A stretch of 36,548 nt of DNA from a virus. The translations under genes were made by a program, and so were the position numbers. This document shows, piece by piece, positions 7,422-14,158 of this stretch. Position 1 is the stretch's first letter. Each line of letters begins with the position of its first letter. Below the pieces are notes generated by a model that was not told the origin of the DNA, did not search any database, and worked only from the letters and a program-made list of their open reading frames with translations. The DNA is taken from IMG/VR virus record IMGVR_UViG_3300042988_001111, positions 1-36,548 of that record; one strand, 5' to 3'.

Positions 7422-8862
7422 TATTGTCCTCTGATGAAGAGCTATCTATCTCGCTGCCACCACTGAACTCTAGGGCTTGCATCTGTAGATTGCCTTGTTT
7501 CTCTTGAGTAATCTCTAGCTCTAATTCTGCAATCTCATCTTTCGTCATAGAGGGGTATAAGAAGGCTAATTCTCGCTCTAGTGTAGAAAATCCAGCCTCA
7601 AGTCTTTTCTTAGCTAGATCAACTTTTTCAGAGTCTGTAATTAAAACTTTTGGTTCTTGATAAATAACTTGTACTTCAAAAGTTGGTGAAAACTCACGAT
7701 TAAATTCATCAGCTAACATATTATTGGCGCGCCAATATGGAATTAAATTATTTTTAATTAAATACCATAATTCATCTTCAGCCTGTGCAAAGAATGCTTG
7801 TTGATCTTTTTTATCTTCAACACTCTCAGCAGAATCTAACATTTTAGAAACACCAGAAGCGACATCTTGTGAATTAAGATCGAATTTAATAGATCCAACT
7901 GAAAGATTTTTAGTTGAAAGTAAAATAGCAATTAATGTTTTAACTAAGGTTAAAACTTTTTCTGTATCTACTTCTGGCTTGATAGTTCCAATTTCTGGCT
8001 TATTGCCATCTTGATCGTAGTTTAATGAAATGACGGAATTTGGATTAATAGGGACATCACCAACATCTCCTATTGTAAATAAAACCCCCCAACTCATATA
8101 TTTTTGAGCAAAACATAAGTCAGTTAAAATAACAGGAATAGTTATACTAAGTTTGACTAAGTCGTCGTCCTGAATCGGGTCACAACTTAAAGATGATTCA
8201 TTAATGTAGACGAATGGCATTTTTCCATACGGATTAACAAGCTCTACATTATTCATATCTTGCATAGCTTGTGTATCTATATTGCCTTTGCCGTTCACGA
8301 TAACGTGATTTTCATCAGTCCATATAGCGTAAAGACATTTGTCTTCATCCGCAACTTCTTTAATAATTTTAACTATTAATTGAGGTATATTGGGTGATAT
8401 TTTAGAAAATGAATAAACTTCATAACAATGTTTAGGAAGATTTCTAATTTGAGGATAACCAGTTTCATCAACAAATATTTCCATTAAAGAGCGTTTAAAT
8501 AATTTAAAATATTTATTGGCTTCTTTCATGCGGATATTTAACTGCATGTCGTCGACGTATTCCTCGAGTAACTCCTCGTCGCTCGTATTCTTATCGAGAG
8601 TGTATCTCGCGGGGGCTTCGGTATAGACGCCAGCTAACTTTGTTATTATTTTTTGAAGTACGTTAATAGGAACTAAACGGGCTTGAAGCTCTTCGACTGT
8701 CTCGGGTTTTTTAAACTCACGAGAGATGGCTTCTTTAATAATTTCATGAGTCTTGCCGTTAAGCATTAGCCATTTTTTGTAGTCTTGCATCCGCACATCT
8801 TTGCGGGCATTAGATCGAACGTCTTTAATTACATAATCAAGTATGTCTTTTGTGAGAATCAT
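7414..8862 (-). CDS. Portal protein
   Basis: 482 residues. Features of long-form portals: an N-terminal helical region with repeated basic segments, an NVLQKIITKLAGVYTEAPARY segment, the central beta wing (CYEVYSFSKISPNIPQLIVKIIKE), a long tunnel-helix region (VASGVSKMLDSAESVEDKKDQQAFFAQAEDELWYLIKNN) and an acidic Ser-rich tail. It lies between large terminase and the morphogenesis genes as expected. The dodecameric portal forms the packaging vertex. The ATG follows an AGGGGG run. Confidence 0.85.
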   Translation of the reverse strand: MILTKDILDYVIKDVRSNARKDVRMQDYKKWLMLNGKTHEIIKEAISREFKKPETVEELQARLVPINVLQKIITKLAGVYTEAPARYTLDKNTSDEELLEEYVDDMQLNIRMKEANKYFKLFKRSLMEIFVDETGYPQIRNLPKHCYEVYSFSKISPNIPQLIVKIIKEVADEDKCLYAIWTDENHVIVNGKGNIDTQAMQDMNNVELVNPYGKMPFVYINESSLSCDPIQDDDLVKLSITIPVILTDLCFAQKYMSWGVLFTIGDVGDVPINPNSVISLNYDQDGNKPEIGTIKPEVDTEKVLTLVKTLIAILLSTKNLSVGSIKFDLNSQDVASGVSKMLDSAESVEDKKDQQAFFAQAEDELWYLIKNNLIPYWRANNMLADEFNREFSPTFEVQVIYQEPKVLITDSEKVDLAKKRLEAGFSTLERELAFLYPSMTKDEIAELELEITQEKQGNLQMQALEFSGGSEIDSSSSEDNIG

Positions 8863-8888
8863 TTAAGGTTATGTCCCCCTGTAGAATT

Positions 8889-10163
8889 TTAGAACAAAGT
8901 TGTCACGTTACGCTTAACCACAGGTTTAAGCGCAGGATAGGCATAGTGTACCATATTTTTTGTAGAGTCGAGCCAGTGAGTACGCATAGAATTTGTTTTA
9001 TCAAACTCAAACCCGTTATCTTTCCACTTAACTTGCTCAAGATCATCAATAAGATCCTTACACTTAGAATGAATAAGTATTTCTCCTTTTTCAAACATAG
9101 CCTCTAGAGAATTAATGCAATCCTTGACGCTGCGAATTGATTTCGTATAGCGCAGGTCTGTGAAGCCGTGATCGCGAAGTATGTGCATGTCTGTCTTTGA
9201 GGCGTTAACTGTTTTTCGAGCAGCGCCGGCTGGGTCGGGGAATAGTGAAACATCTTTAGGCTCAAGTCCGTACTCATAAACTTTTTGCTGTAGCAATCGA
9301 GCTAAGTCAGGAGTGTCTGAGTCTTTTAGGCTTATAGACTCTAGTGCTTTAAGTTTGACGGTCTCATTTTGATTATGTCCCCATATAACCGCAGACATTG
9401 GGGTGACGTTGAAGTCGATGCTGATCCAGAGTTGGTCTTTTGTTCTATCAAAGTAGAGTGAGTCTGTGACTTGTCGTGATCTATCGAACTTCTTGATAAC
9501 AGCTTTTCCCAACCTCCGAACAGGAAGTCCGTCAATGTATTGTTTCTGCATGTCTGAGTCGTAAGTTGACTCAAGCATTTTGACGTAAGAGTCGGGCAGG
9601 TGAGTATTTTCTCTGGTGCTCCCGTAAAAGATATCAAATTCGTTGTCGTTAGTAATAAGGTCATAAACTCCACCAAAATCCTCAAATGTTCCAGACATAG
9701 CCAATTGTCGAAACTTAGCTTTAGGGTCTCTTATTCTAGCAATGGCCGCAAGATATGTTGGCTCATTAATTAAAGTAAACTCGTTAACTAAGACAGCCGC
9801 CAAGTTCGGCCCTCGAATAGATTGCCCATCATCCTCGCCGTGTAGAATCCAAGTCTTAGTTTTTGTTTGCGGCAAATAGATTGAGAAATCTGATTTATTG
9901 TAATCATGTAAGATTTTATTTTGTCGACAGATTTCTTGAAACGTCGGCATCACATCTCGCTTAGCCATCTTTAAAGTCGGGCAAAGCAGACCAAGTTGGC
10001 AGCCACGGTTCATATTTGCTAATTTAAAATGATGCATGACAAGGGAGTGTGTTTTCCCGAATCCATACCCCGCTATGAGAGCAACTTTAGATTTTTTTGA
10101 TTGGTGAAACTTGCTTTGAGTTTCAAGAGGGCTATACTTTATTTTGATTGGTGAGGATGACAT
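8889..10163 (-). CDS. terL: Terminase large subunit
   Basis: About 424 residues from the ATG at 10163 (a TTG at 10184 is also open). Walker A is GYGFGKT (residues 32-38). The Walker B-like strand is LAAVLVNEF with the catalytic Glu at 128, and MSGT at ~156 is the coupling motif. The RNase H-like nuclease has Asp at ISID (250), Asp in FPDP (310) and a late Asp in HWLDST (~408). The ATPase pumps DNA into the procapsid and the nuclease cuts concatemers. The start lies inside the end of the 10132-10377 gene. Portal follows after a 26-base gap. Confidence 0.92.
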   Translation of the reverse strand: MSSSPIKIKYSPLETQSKFHQSKKSKVALIAGYGFGKTHSLVMHHFKLANMNRGCQLGLLCPTLKMAKRDVMPTFQEICRQNKILHDYNKSDFSIYLPQTKTKTWILHGEDDGQSIRGPNLAAVLVNEFTLINEPTYLAAIARIRDPKAKFRQLAMSGTFEDFGGVYDLITNDNEFDIFYGSTRENTHLPDSYVKMLESTYDSDMQKQYIDGLPVRRLGKAVIKKFDRSRQVTDSLYFDRTKDQLWISIDFNVTPMSAVIWGHNQNETVKLKALESISLKDSDTPDLARLLQQKVYEYGLEPKDVSLFPDPAGAARKTVNASKTDMHILRDHGFTDLRYTKSIRSVKDCINSLEAMFEKGEILIHSKCKDLIDDLEQVKWKDNGFEFDKTNSMRTHWLDSTKNMVHYAYPALKPVVKRNVTTLF

Positions 10164-10377
10164 TGAATTTCTTGGCACTATCAATTATTTGACTAGCCCT
10201 TTTTTTTGCATTTAAAAATTCTATTTCAAATTCTATTTCTCTCTCAATTTTATCTATTTCTAATTTAGCAGCTTTCTCGGATATTTCTTTGTTTTTACGT
10301 TCCCGTTTTAAATTATTGATAGAGATTTCAAGTCTTTTTTCCGTGGTTAAATTATGCATGTTTCTTTTCCAGTTCAT
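10132..10377 (-). CDS. Small coiled-coil protein between the terminase genes
   Basis: 81 residues, almost entirely charged helix (NNLKRERKNKEISEKAAKLE and IEREIEFEIEFLNAKKRASQ). The start overlaps the small terminase stop as ATGA after an AAGGAAAAGG ribosome site. The end overlaps the large terminase start. It may be a detached oligomerisation or large-subunit-binding segment of the small terminase, since that protein here is only 115 residues. Unproven. Confidence 0.6.
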   Translation of the reverse strand: MNWKRNMHNLTTEKRLEISINNLKRERKNKEISEKAAKLEIDKIEREIEFEIEFLNAKKRASQIIDSAKKFNVILTNQNKV

Positions 10378-10721
10378 ACCTTTTCCTTATCGGTGAACTC
10401 AAAACCGTCATCCTCGGAGAAATCTATTTTATCTTTTTGACCGAGATATTGTTTACCTAACCAAATGGCCATTGTTGTATTTCCTGCCATAGCCATTTCA
10501 AATTGCTTTCTTCTTAAAGATACTTTTCCTTTAGACATTTTCTTTTTATAGATCTCCGCAAATGTTTCATTATAATGACGTTTGCAGGCGCGCTCTATAG
10601 TGTCGGCAGAACAATCAAACCAAGAAGCGATTTCTTCTAGAGTGCAAAATATTGCGCAAAGTTTTTCAAACTGAACCCAATCTATTTCGATAATTGGTCG
10701 ACCCATTTTAGAGCGTGCCAA
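10374..10721 (-). CDS. terS: Terminase small subunit
   Basis: 115 residues. The N-terminal helix-turn-helix (FEKLCAIFCTLEEIASWFD, then CSADTIERACKRHY) is the DNA-recognition domain of many small terminases. It is followed by SLRRKQFEMAMAGNTTMAIWLGKQYLGQKDK, the usual link to the oligomerisation part. It recognises phage DNA and recruits TerL. The start is TTG at 10721, directly after the methyltransferase stop. ATG at codon 6 is a possible alternative; neither has a clear ribosome site. Confidence 0.8.
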   Translation of the reverse strand: MARSKMGRPIIEIDWVQFEKLCAIFCTLEEIASWFDCSADTIERACKRHYNETFAEIYKKKMSKGKVSLRRKQFEMAMAGNTTMAIWLGKQYLGQKDKIDFSEDDGFEFTDKEKV

Positions 10722-11849
10722 TTAAATTACCCACTCAATTTCTTCGCCGTTACGAATGACTTTGTTAGTTTTAGTATATTTGCAGAATCTGCTTACTATG
10801 ACATCGCAGTAGTGTGGATCGAGCTCCATCATGAAGCATTTACGGTTGGTCTTCTCGCAGGCGATGAGCGTTGAGCCTGAGCCACCGAATAAATCAATGA
10901 CTTGTCCAGCCTCCCAACGCTCAAAACACCATTGAATTAGTTCAACTGGCTTTTGAGTTGGATGCACTCTGTTTGATTTTTCCGATGCTTTTGTAAATTG
11001 CCTTGTCACTCCTTTAAAGTTTGTCCAAGCAAGTTCGCAATCCATTTGATCTGACTGACCATTGTTTTTATCCCAAACAAGCCAGCATGTTGCGTCGGGA
11101 AGCGCGGAACTATAGTAATTGGCACCCCAAAAAACTAATTTTTCAATTCCCAATCCAGCGCATAATCGATATGCGTCCTTTGCGACGTTTACATTGTCGT
11201 CATTCATTATGTCTGAATGGTAGTTTTTTGAAAGCACACCGCTTTTTGATACCGCACTCATCCCATAAGGCGGATCGGTAAAAACCATATCAGCCTTGTT
11301 CCCGTCCATAAGCTTCTCAACGGCATCAATGGCGGTCGAGTCACCACACATAAGGCGGTGATTGCCTAAAATGTAGATATCACCCAGCACTGACTTAGCT
11401 TCTTTGGGTGTTGGGACTTCATCCTCATCGCAACCCGGGTCTTTGTCGGCTACGTCTATGGTGAAGTCTTTGATTCCTAGTAAGTCGATGTCGAAGTCAG
11501 GGCCTAGGTCACCTAGGTCTGAATTGATGCCTGATAAGTCCAACTCACTCCAAGAAGCTATTGCATTGTCAGATTGAACAAATGCGTACTCCTGTTCTTC
11601 ACTATTAAATTCTTGATAAACAACAGGAGCTTTTAGCCAAGAGTTTTTTTTAATTGCCTCTAAAGTACCGTGACCTTTTACAATACAGTTTGAAAGTTTA
11701 GAAACAACGATTGGTGCTCTTATTCCTTGAAAAATTAAAATTTGAGCTAATCGTTCAATTTGTTCTTTAGAATGTTTATTTCTATTTTTAGGATAAGGCT
11801 TAAGATCATCTACATTAATAAGCTGATCGTATTTACATTGAATTATCAT
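10722..11849 (-). CDS. ParB-like domain fused to DNA (N6-A/N4-C) methyltransferase
   Basis: 375 residues in two parts. Residues ~10-105 are a ParB/sulfiredoxin-like domain (LKPYPKNRNKHSKEQIERLA, then IVKGHGTLEAIKK). Residues ~155-375 are a beta-type amino-methyltransferase: DPPY (192-195, motif IV), HPTQKP (296-301), and FGGSGST (321-327, motif I), then CFMMELDPHYC. Order IV before I is normal for this group. Fusions of this type are common beside phage terminases. Roles proposed for them include protection from host restriction and marking DNA for packaging. There is no cognate restriction gene nearby, so it is an orphan methylase. The ATG follows AGGGGAAG. Confidence 0.9.
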   Translation of the reverse strand: MIIQCKYDQLINVDDLKPYPKNRNKHSKEQIERLAQILIFQGIRAPIVVSKLSNCIVKGHGTLEAIKKNSWLKAPVVYQEFNSEEQEYAFVQSDNAIASWSELDLSGINSDLGDLGPDFDIDLLGIKDFTIDVADKDPGCDEDEVPTPKEAKSVLGDIYILGNHRLMCGDSTAIDAVEKLMDGNKADMVFTDPPYGMSAVSKSGVLSKNYHSDIMNDDNVNVAKDAYRLCAGLGIEKLVFWGANYYSSALPDATCWLVWDKNNGQSDQMDCELAWTNFKGVTRQFTKASEKSNRVHPTQKPVELIQWCFERWEAGQVIDLFGGSGSTLIACEKTNRKCFMMELDPHYCDVIVSRFCKYTKTNKVIRNGEEIEWVI

Positions 11850-11873
11850 CCGTGATGCTTCCCCTCTGGTGGA

Positions 11874-11911
11874 ATTACAAAGGCTAATTGCCTTATTTAA
11901 AGTATTGTAAT
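11874..11911. promoter_or_regulatory. Hairpin in methyltransferase leader
   Basis: Two nested stems, 11874-11879 with 11906-11911 and 11880-11884 with 11890-11894, lie in the 101-base gap upstream of the methyltransferase start. There is no T-run, so it is not an obvious terminator. It may influence mRNA stability or translation. Confidence 0.35.
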
Positions 11912-11950
11912 TGATATTGACTTTTATGTATTTACGCTAGGTGTTAATAT

Positions 11951-12418
11951 TTATAAAAGATTCCATTTATTAATATATTTATTTTTAAAGTCTGAGAACG
12001 TTCTCATATCAGAGTCTTTATGTGGTTTTCCTTTTTTCCCGGGTGTGTTTAGCCAGATACGGTGTTGTTTACGTATATAATTAGCAATTACTTTACTGGG
12101 TACTATATGGAATTCTGGATAATTGTTAATCGTATTTAAATTTACTAAAATATAAAAAAAGTTTTTGGCAATTAATTTTTCTGATTTTTTATTTAGTATC
12201 CAATATTTTCTGTATTTTTGGTTAGTTTTAACTTGAATTGTAATTGTTTTACTAGATTTTTTATTTGTTACAAGAATATCAAACCCTTCAGTATTTCTTA
12301 TTGTGAGAGAGGCTATAAATCCACGTCTAGATAATTCAGCAGCTACAAAATACTCTCCAGATATTCCTATTAAATTTGATGGTATTTTTTTATTCATAAA
12401 AATTAAAGATTCCCACAC
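11951..12418 (-). CDS. PD-(D/E)XK-like nuclease domain protein
   Basis: About 148-155 residues. The order G-E-Y-F-V-A-A-E-L-S-R-R-G, G-F-D-I-L-V, then I-Q-V-K-T fits a PD-(D/E)XK fold: an early Glu in the first helix, Asp on strand 2 and Q-x-K on strand 3, although the usual E-x-K is Q-x-K here. Families with this arrangement include restriction-like and homing-type endonucleases. Function here is unknown. GTG at 12418 or ATG at 12397 could be the start; neither has a clear ribosome site. The GTG start falls inside hairpin arm 12412-12420. Composition is AT-richer than the terminase genes, hinting at a separate origin. Confidence 0.6.
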   Translation of the reverse strand: MWESLIFMNKKIPSNLIGISGEYFVAAELSRRGFIASLTIRNTEGFDILVTNKKSSKTITIQVKTNQKYRKYWILNKKSEKLIAKNFFYILVNLNTINNYPEFHIVPSKVIANYIRKQHRIWLNTPGKKGKPHKDSDMRTFSDFKNKYINKWNLL

Positions 12419-12502
12419 CTAATACCCAATTTTTAAAAGGTGTGGGCAATTCCTTTAAAACTAAGTACTGCATAAATTGGGTCAGATCGTTTTACTTAGT
12501 TT
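12412..12502 (-). ncRNA. Kissing-loop RNA element (two hairpins with paired loops)
   Basis: Hairpin A pairs 12412-12420 with 12438-12446 (9 bp). Hairpin C pairs 12458-12467 with 12493-12502 (10 bp). The loop of A contains ACCCAATTT (12424-12432) and the loop of C contains AAATTGGGT (12474-12482), which are exact complements, giving 9 bp between loops. Read on the minus strand it lies about 240 bases downstream of the late promoter, between the Pmp3 gene (overlapping its stop) and the nuclease-like gene. It could act in antitermination, termination, mRNA stability or translation. Strand inferred from the promoter. Confidence 0.6.
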
Positions 12503-12698
12503 AGCGAGGTGATCTCATGAGTTCTCTCATACGTTCAAAGTCACGTTCTTTTTGTTCTGAATGAACAATACAAAAGGCATGAATTACAGCAGGAAACCAG
12601 AGTAAAAAACATAGTGCGATATTGAAAATTGCGTGAAAAATTTTACCTTCAATAATTAGAGCTAATGGTGGGCAAAATATAGCTAAAAAGTATTTCAT
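12501..12698 (-). CDS. Pmp3/YqaE-family small membrane protein
   Basis: 65 residues. The first ~45 match the Pmp3/UPF0057 pattern: FLAIFCPPLALIIEG, a short loop, then NIALCFLLWFPAVIHAF, two membrane helices with the Pro-Pro near the start and W-x-P-x-x-I-H-A in the second. A charged 20-residue tail follows. The family is found in bacteria and eukaryotes and is linked to membrane potential and stress. It is the first gene of the minus-strand block, with a GAGG site before the ATG. Its role in a phage is not known to me; superinfection control or membrane energetics are possible. Confidence 0.8.
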   Translation of the reverse strand: MKYFLAIFCPPLALIIEGKIFHAIFNIALCFLLWFPAVIHAFCIVHSEQKERDFERMRELMRSPR

Positions 12699-12745
12699 TA
12701 TAACCTCGCTTTTTGTTACCCAAACGACTGGGCTTTATATCTATT

Positions 12746-12774
12746 ATTATACGCTGTGTCATATAATAAGTAAA
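12746..12774 (-). promoter_or_regulatory. Sigma-70-like promoter for the minus-strand block
   Basis: On the minus strand, -35 TTTACT (12769-12774) and -10 TATAAT (12746-12751) are 17 bases apart. A start site near 12739 would give a ~40-base leader to the Pmp3 gene. The -10 is a perfect consensus. This is the best promoter I can see upstream of the long late-type block. Confidence 0.65.
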
Positions 12775-12832
12775 CAAGATTGATGCGTGTAAGTGTATGA
12801 ATTTACATGTGTTAAATATTATTTTTAGGTTA

Positions 12833-12857
12833 AGCTTTTAAAAGCTCAAACTATTAT
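12833..12857 (+). promoter_or_regulatory. Palindrome and -10 element of the rightward transcript
   Basis: A perfect 14-base palindrome (12833-12846, centred on TTTTAAAA) is followed by TATTAT (12852-12857), a fair -10 for the plus strand. No good -35 is present. The palindrome may be an operator in place of the -35, so a transcript starting near 12864 would need an activator. The next bases fold as a hairpin (12870-12875 with 12883-12888). Confidence 0.4.
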
Positions 12858-12863
12858 ATATAA

Positions 12864-13510
12864 ATGAATTGGGCAGGTAGATTGCCCATTCTAGACTCCT
12901 CAAGGGTTAGCGCCCTTAGTAGTCATGAACAACGGGTGTAATTGAATCACCGTCGTTATCTAAAAAATAACTACAAATTCATTACACGTAAAGAGAAAAA
13001 GGAACTGAAATCCCCTTTTTTGGTCCACCGCCTTGATTTCCTGATGCAGGATTCAATGAGACGGAGTTGATTGGAATTGTGAGGGGGCACTTAGTCTAGA
13101 GGTTCGGCTCTAGCGGCTCAAGTGAGCTGGCAGACGAGGACATTTTGCGAAGGCTCGGTTTAAATTAATTGGATTTAAACATAAGGGCTAGCTTAACGGA
13201 AACGGTTAAGCCTTATTCGTCTTAGGTCTCTATGGGCACTAGGGTTCGGACGCAGAACTAAAGTTTTGGGTGAAAGTCCCAACTGGTTATAAAGTAACTT
13301 AGCCAGAGCTTCGAGAGTCCCTCGAAGTATACGAGTAAAGCCTCATGAGTACGAGGTAGCGTTGGGTATATGGAATTGGCGAAGCATTAAGTAGCGCCCC
13401 CATATTCTCTTATGGTGCTAGAGAACTCTAATGCAGTTCTTTGTCTAAGCACTATAAGGGATTGTTACGCCCGCAAATTGGATGCGGGCGCTATATTTAG
13501 GATTCTAGGA
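12864..13510 (+). ncRNA. Large structured non-coding RNA, candidate ornate phage RNA
   Basis: No credible reading frame covers this ~620-base stretch. It holds at least a dozen perfect local hairpins: 12870-12888, 12902-12917, 12931-12957, 13039-13051, 13096-13113, 13116-13127, 13158-13180, 13191-13211 (GAAA loop), 13266-13282, 13283-13306, 13309-13327, 13400-13415, 13422-13440 and 13468-13490. A long-range stem, 12891-12900 with 13499-13508 (9 of 10 pairs), could close the domain. The GAAA loop of the 13191 hairpin fits plus-strand transcription. It lies between divergent promoters, ahead of the early genes. Size, phage location and density of structure recall the GOLLD and ROOL classes; I cannot confirm membership. 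The 3' closing arm ends at the ribosome site of the 13522 gene. Confidence 0.7.
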
Positions 13511-13521
13511 GAGAATCGATT

Positions 13522-13791
13522 GTGGCTAAAATGAATTGGAACAAAGTGAAACCGCGACATGCTAGTTTTGAAAGTAAAAGGCAATTAGATTTAAAATTAA
13601 AAAGAAAATCTGAAATATCTGCTACAGAAAAGCAGTTATCTTTTATGAGAATTCTAAAAATAGAATTTCCAGATAAAATAACTAAAGTTGATGCTTCATT
13701 TTTAATTTCTAAAACTTTGAAAGAAAACGATAAAGCTAAGAGATTAAATGAAACTATGGATAATGAAGTAAAAAATATTTGTAGATATTAA
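13522..13791 (+). CDS. Small basic protein, first early gene
   Basis: 89 residues, GTG start with AGGAGAG at good spacing. Lys-rich and helical; residues ~35-65 (ATEKQLSFMRILKIEFP, then DASFLISKTLKEN) resemble the short helical motif that follows nuclease or exonuclease domains in some phage proteins and carries the pattern A-T-x-K-Q-x-x-x-x-x-x-L. No catalytic motif is visible. It directly follows the structured RNA, and its ribosome site overlaps the proposed closing stem, so RNA folding could affect translation. Function unknown. Confidence 0.6.
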   Translation: MAKMNWNKVKPRHASFESKRQLDLKLKRKSEISATEKQLSFMRILKIEFPDKITKVDASFLISKTLKENDKAKRLNETMDNEVKNICRY

Positions 13792-13829
13792 ATAGTTTAC
13801 TTTATAAAACCTAGAGTCTATAAGTTCTT

Positions 13830-13948
13830 TATGTTTTGGGAAATTAAAATTATAATTTAGATTTTACCTCGGTAGCTCGGAGCTATCTTAAACCCAAAAC
13901 ATATCTTAGTTTTGAGTTACTGAGGTAAAGCTTTGTGAAGGAGTCACT
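13830..13948 (+). promoter_or_regulatory. Leader RNA with two mutually exclusive folds
   Basis: Fold 1 is a compact three-way junction: 13862-13870 with 13922-13930, hairpin 13871-13887, and hairpin 13891-13893/13895-13900 with 13909-13914/13916-13918. Fold 2 is an 11-bp stem, 13830-13840 with 13893-13903, which uses the strand needed by the last hairpin. Downstream, GTGA (13935-13938) and TCAC (13944-13947) can pair so that the ribosome site AGGAG sits in the loop, five bases from the ATG. A switch between folds fits a cis-regulator such as a riboswitch or protein-sensing leader. Confidence 0.55.
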
Positions 13949-14158
13949 ATGAGTAAAAATATAATTCCATTTAAAAAGAAAGAAACTAAGAAAAATAAAG
14001 ATGTTAAAAATTCTCTACAAAAAGCTATGGTATTTTCTAGGGAAATAGTTGAGTTTTCAATAAAAAATAAAGTTGATGGTTCAACGCTTGCCTTATCTGT
14101 AGCTTTATTAGACCAAACCTTTAATAAAATATTTGGTGATTTAGATGTTACAAAGTGA
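13949..14158 (+). CDS. Small protein ahead of ERF, unknown
   Basis: 69 residues: a Lys-rich start (PFKKKETKKNKDVKN) and a helical second half (QKAMVFSREIVEFSIKN, ALLDQTFNKIFGDLD). ATG with GAAGGAG five bases upstream. It sits behind an elaborate leader, suggesting its level, or that of the coupled ERF gene, is controlled. The stop lies 14 bases inside the ERF gene. No family recognised. Confidence 0.6.
   Translation: MSKNIIPFKKKETKKNKDVKNSLQKAMVFSREIVEFSIKNKVDGSTLALSVALLDQTFNKIFGDLDVTK

Noticed and set aside
9341-9685. 114-residue reading frame within terL
   Set aside because: Out-of-frame shadow of the large terminase, which has all motifs in its own frame.
10722-11849. Complete restriction-modification system
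   Set aside because: Only a methyltransferase with ParB-like domain is visible. The 11951 nuclease-like gene is separated by a leader and has no recognition partner pattern, so calling a pair would be guesswork.
12995-13021. Terminator in the non-coding region (A-run stem followed by T-run)
   Set aside because: The stem is mostly A-T and the T-run is inside the stem. It is more likely one helix of the larger RNA, though an early stop cannot be excluded.
12864-13510. Group I or group II self-splicing intron
   Set aside because: No flanking exons to join, no recognisable domain V with a catalytic triad or P7 core. The region lies between genes.
13830-13930. tRNA-like cloverleaf (acceptor-like 8-9-bp stem plus D-like arm)
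   Set aside because: No T-arm, an 8-base anticodon-position loop, no conserved tRNA bases and no CCA; the alternative pairing explains the region better as a regulatory leader.
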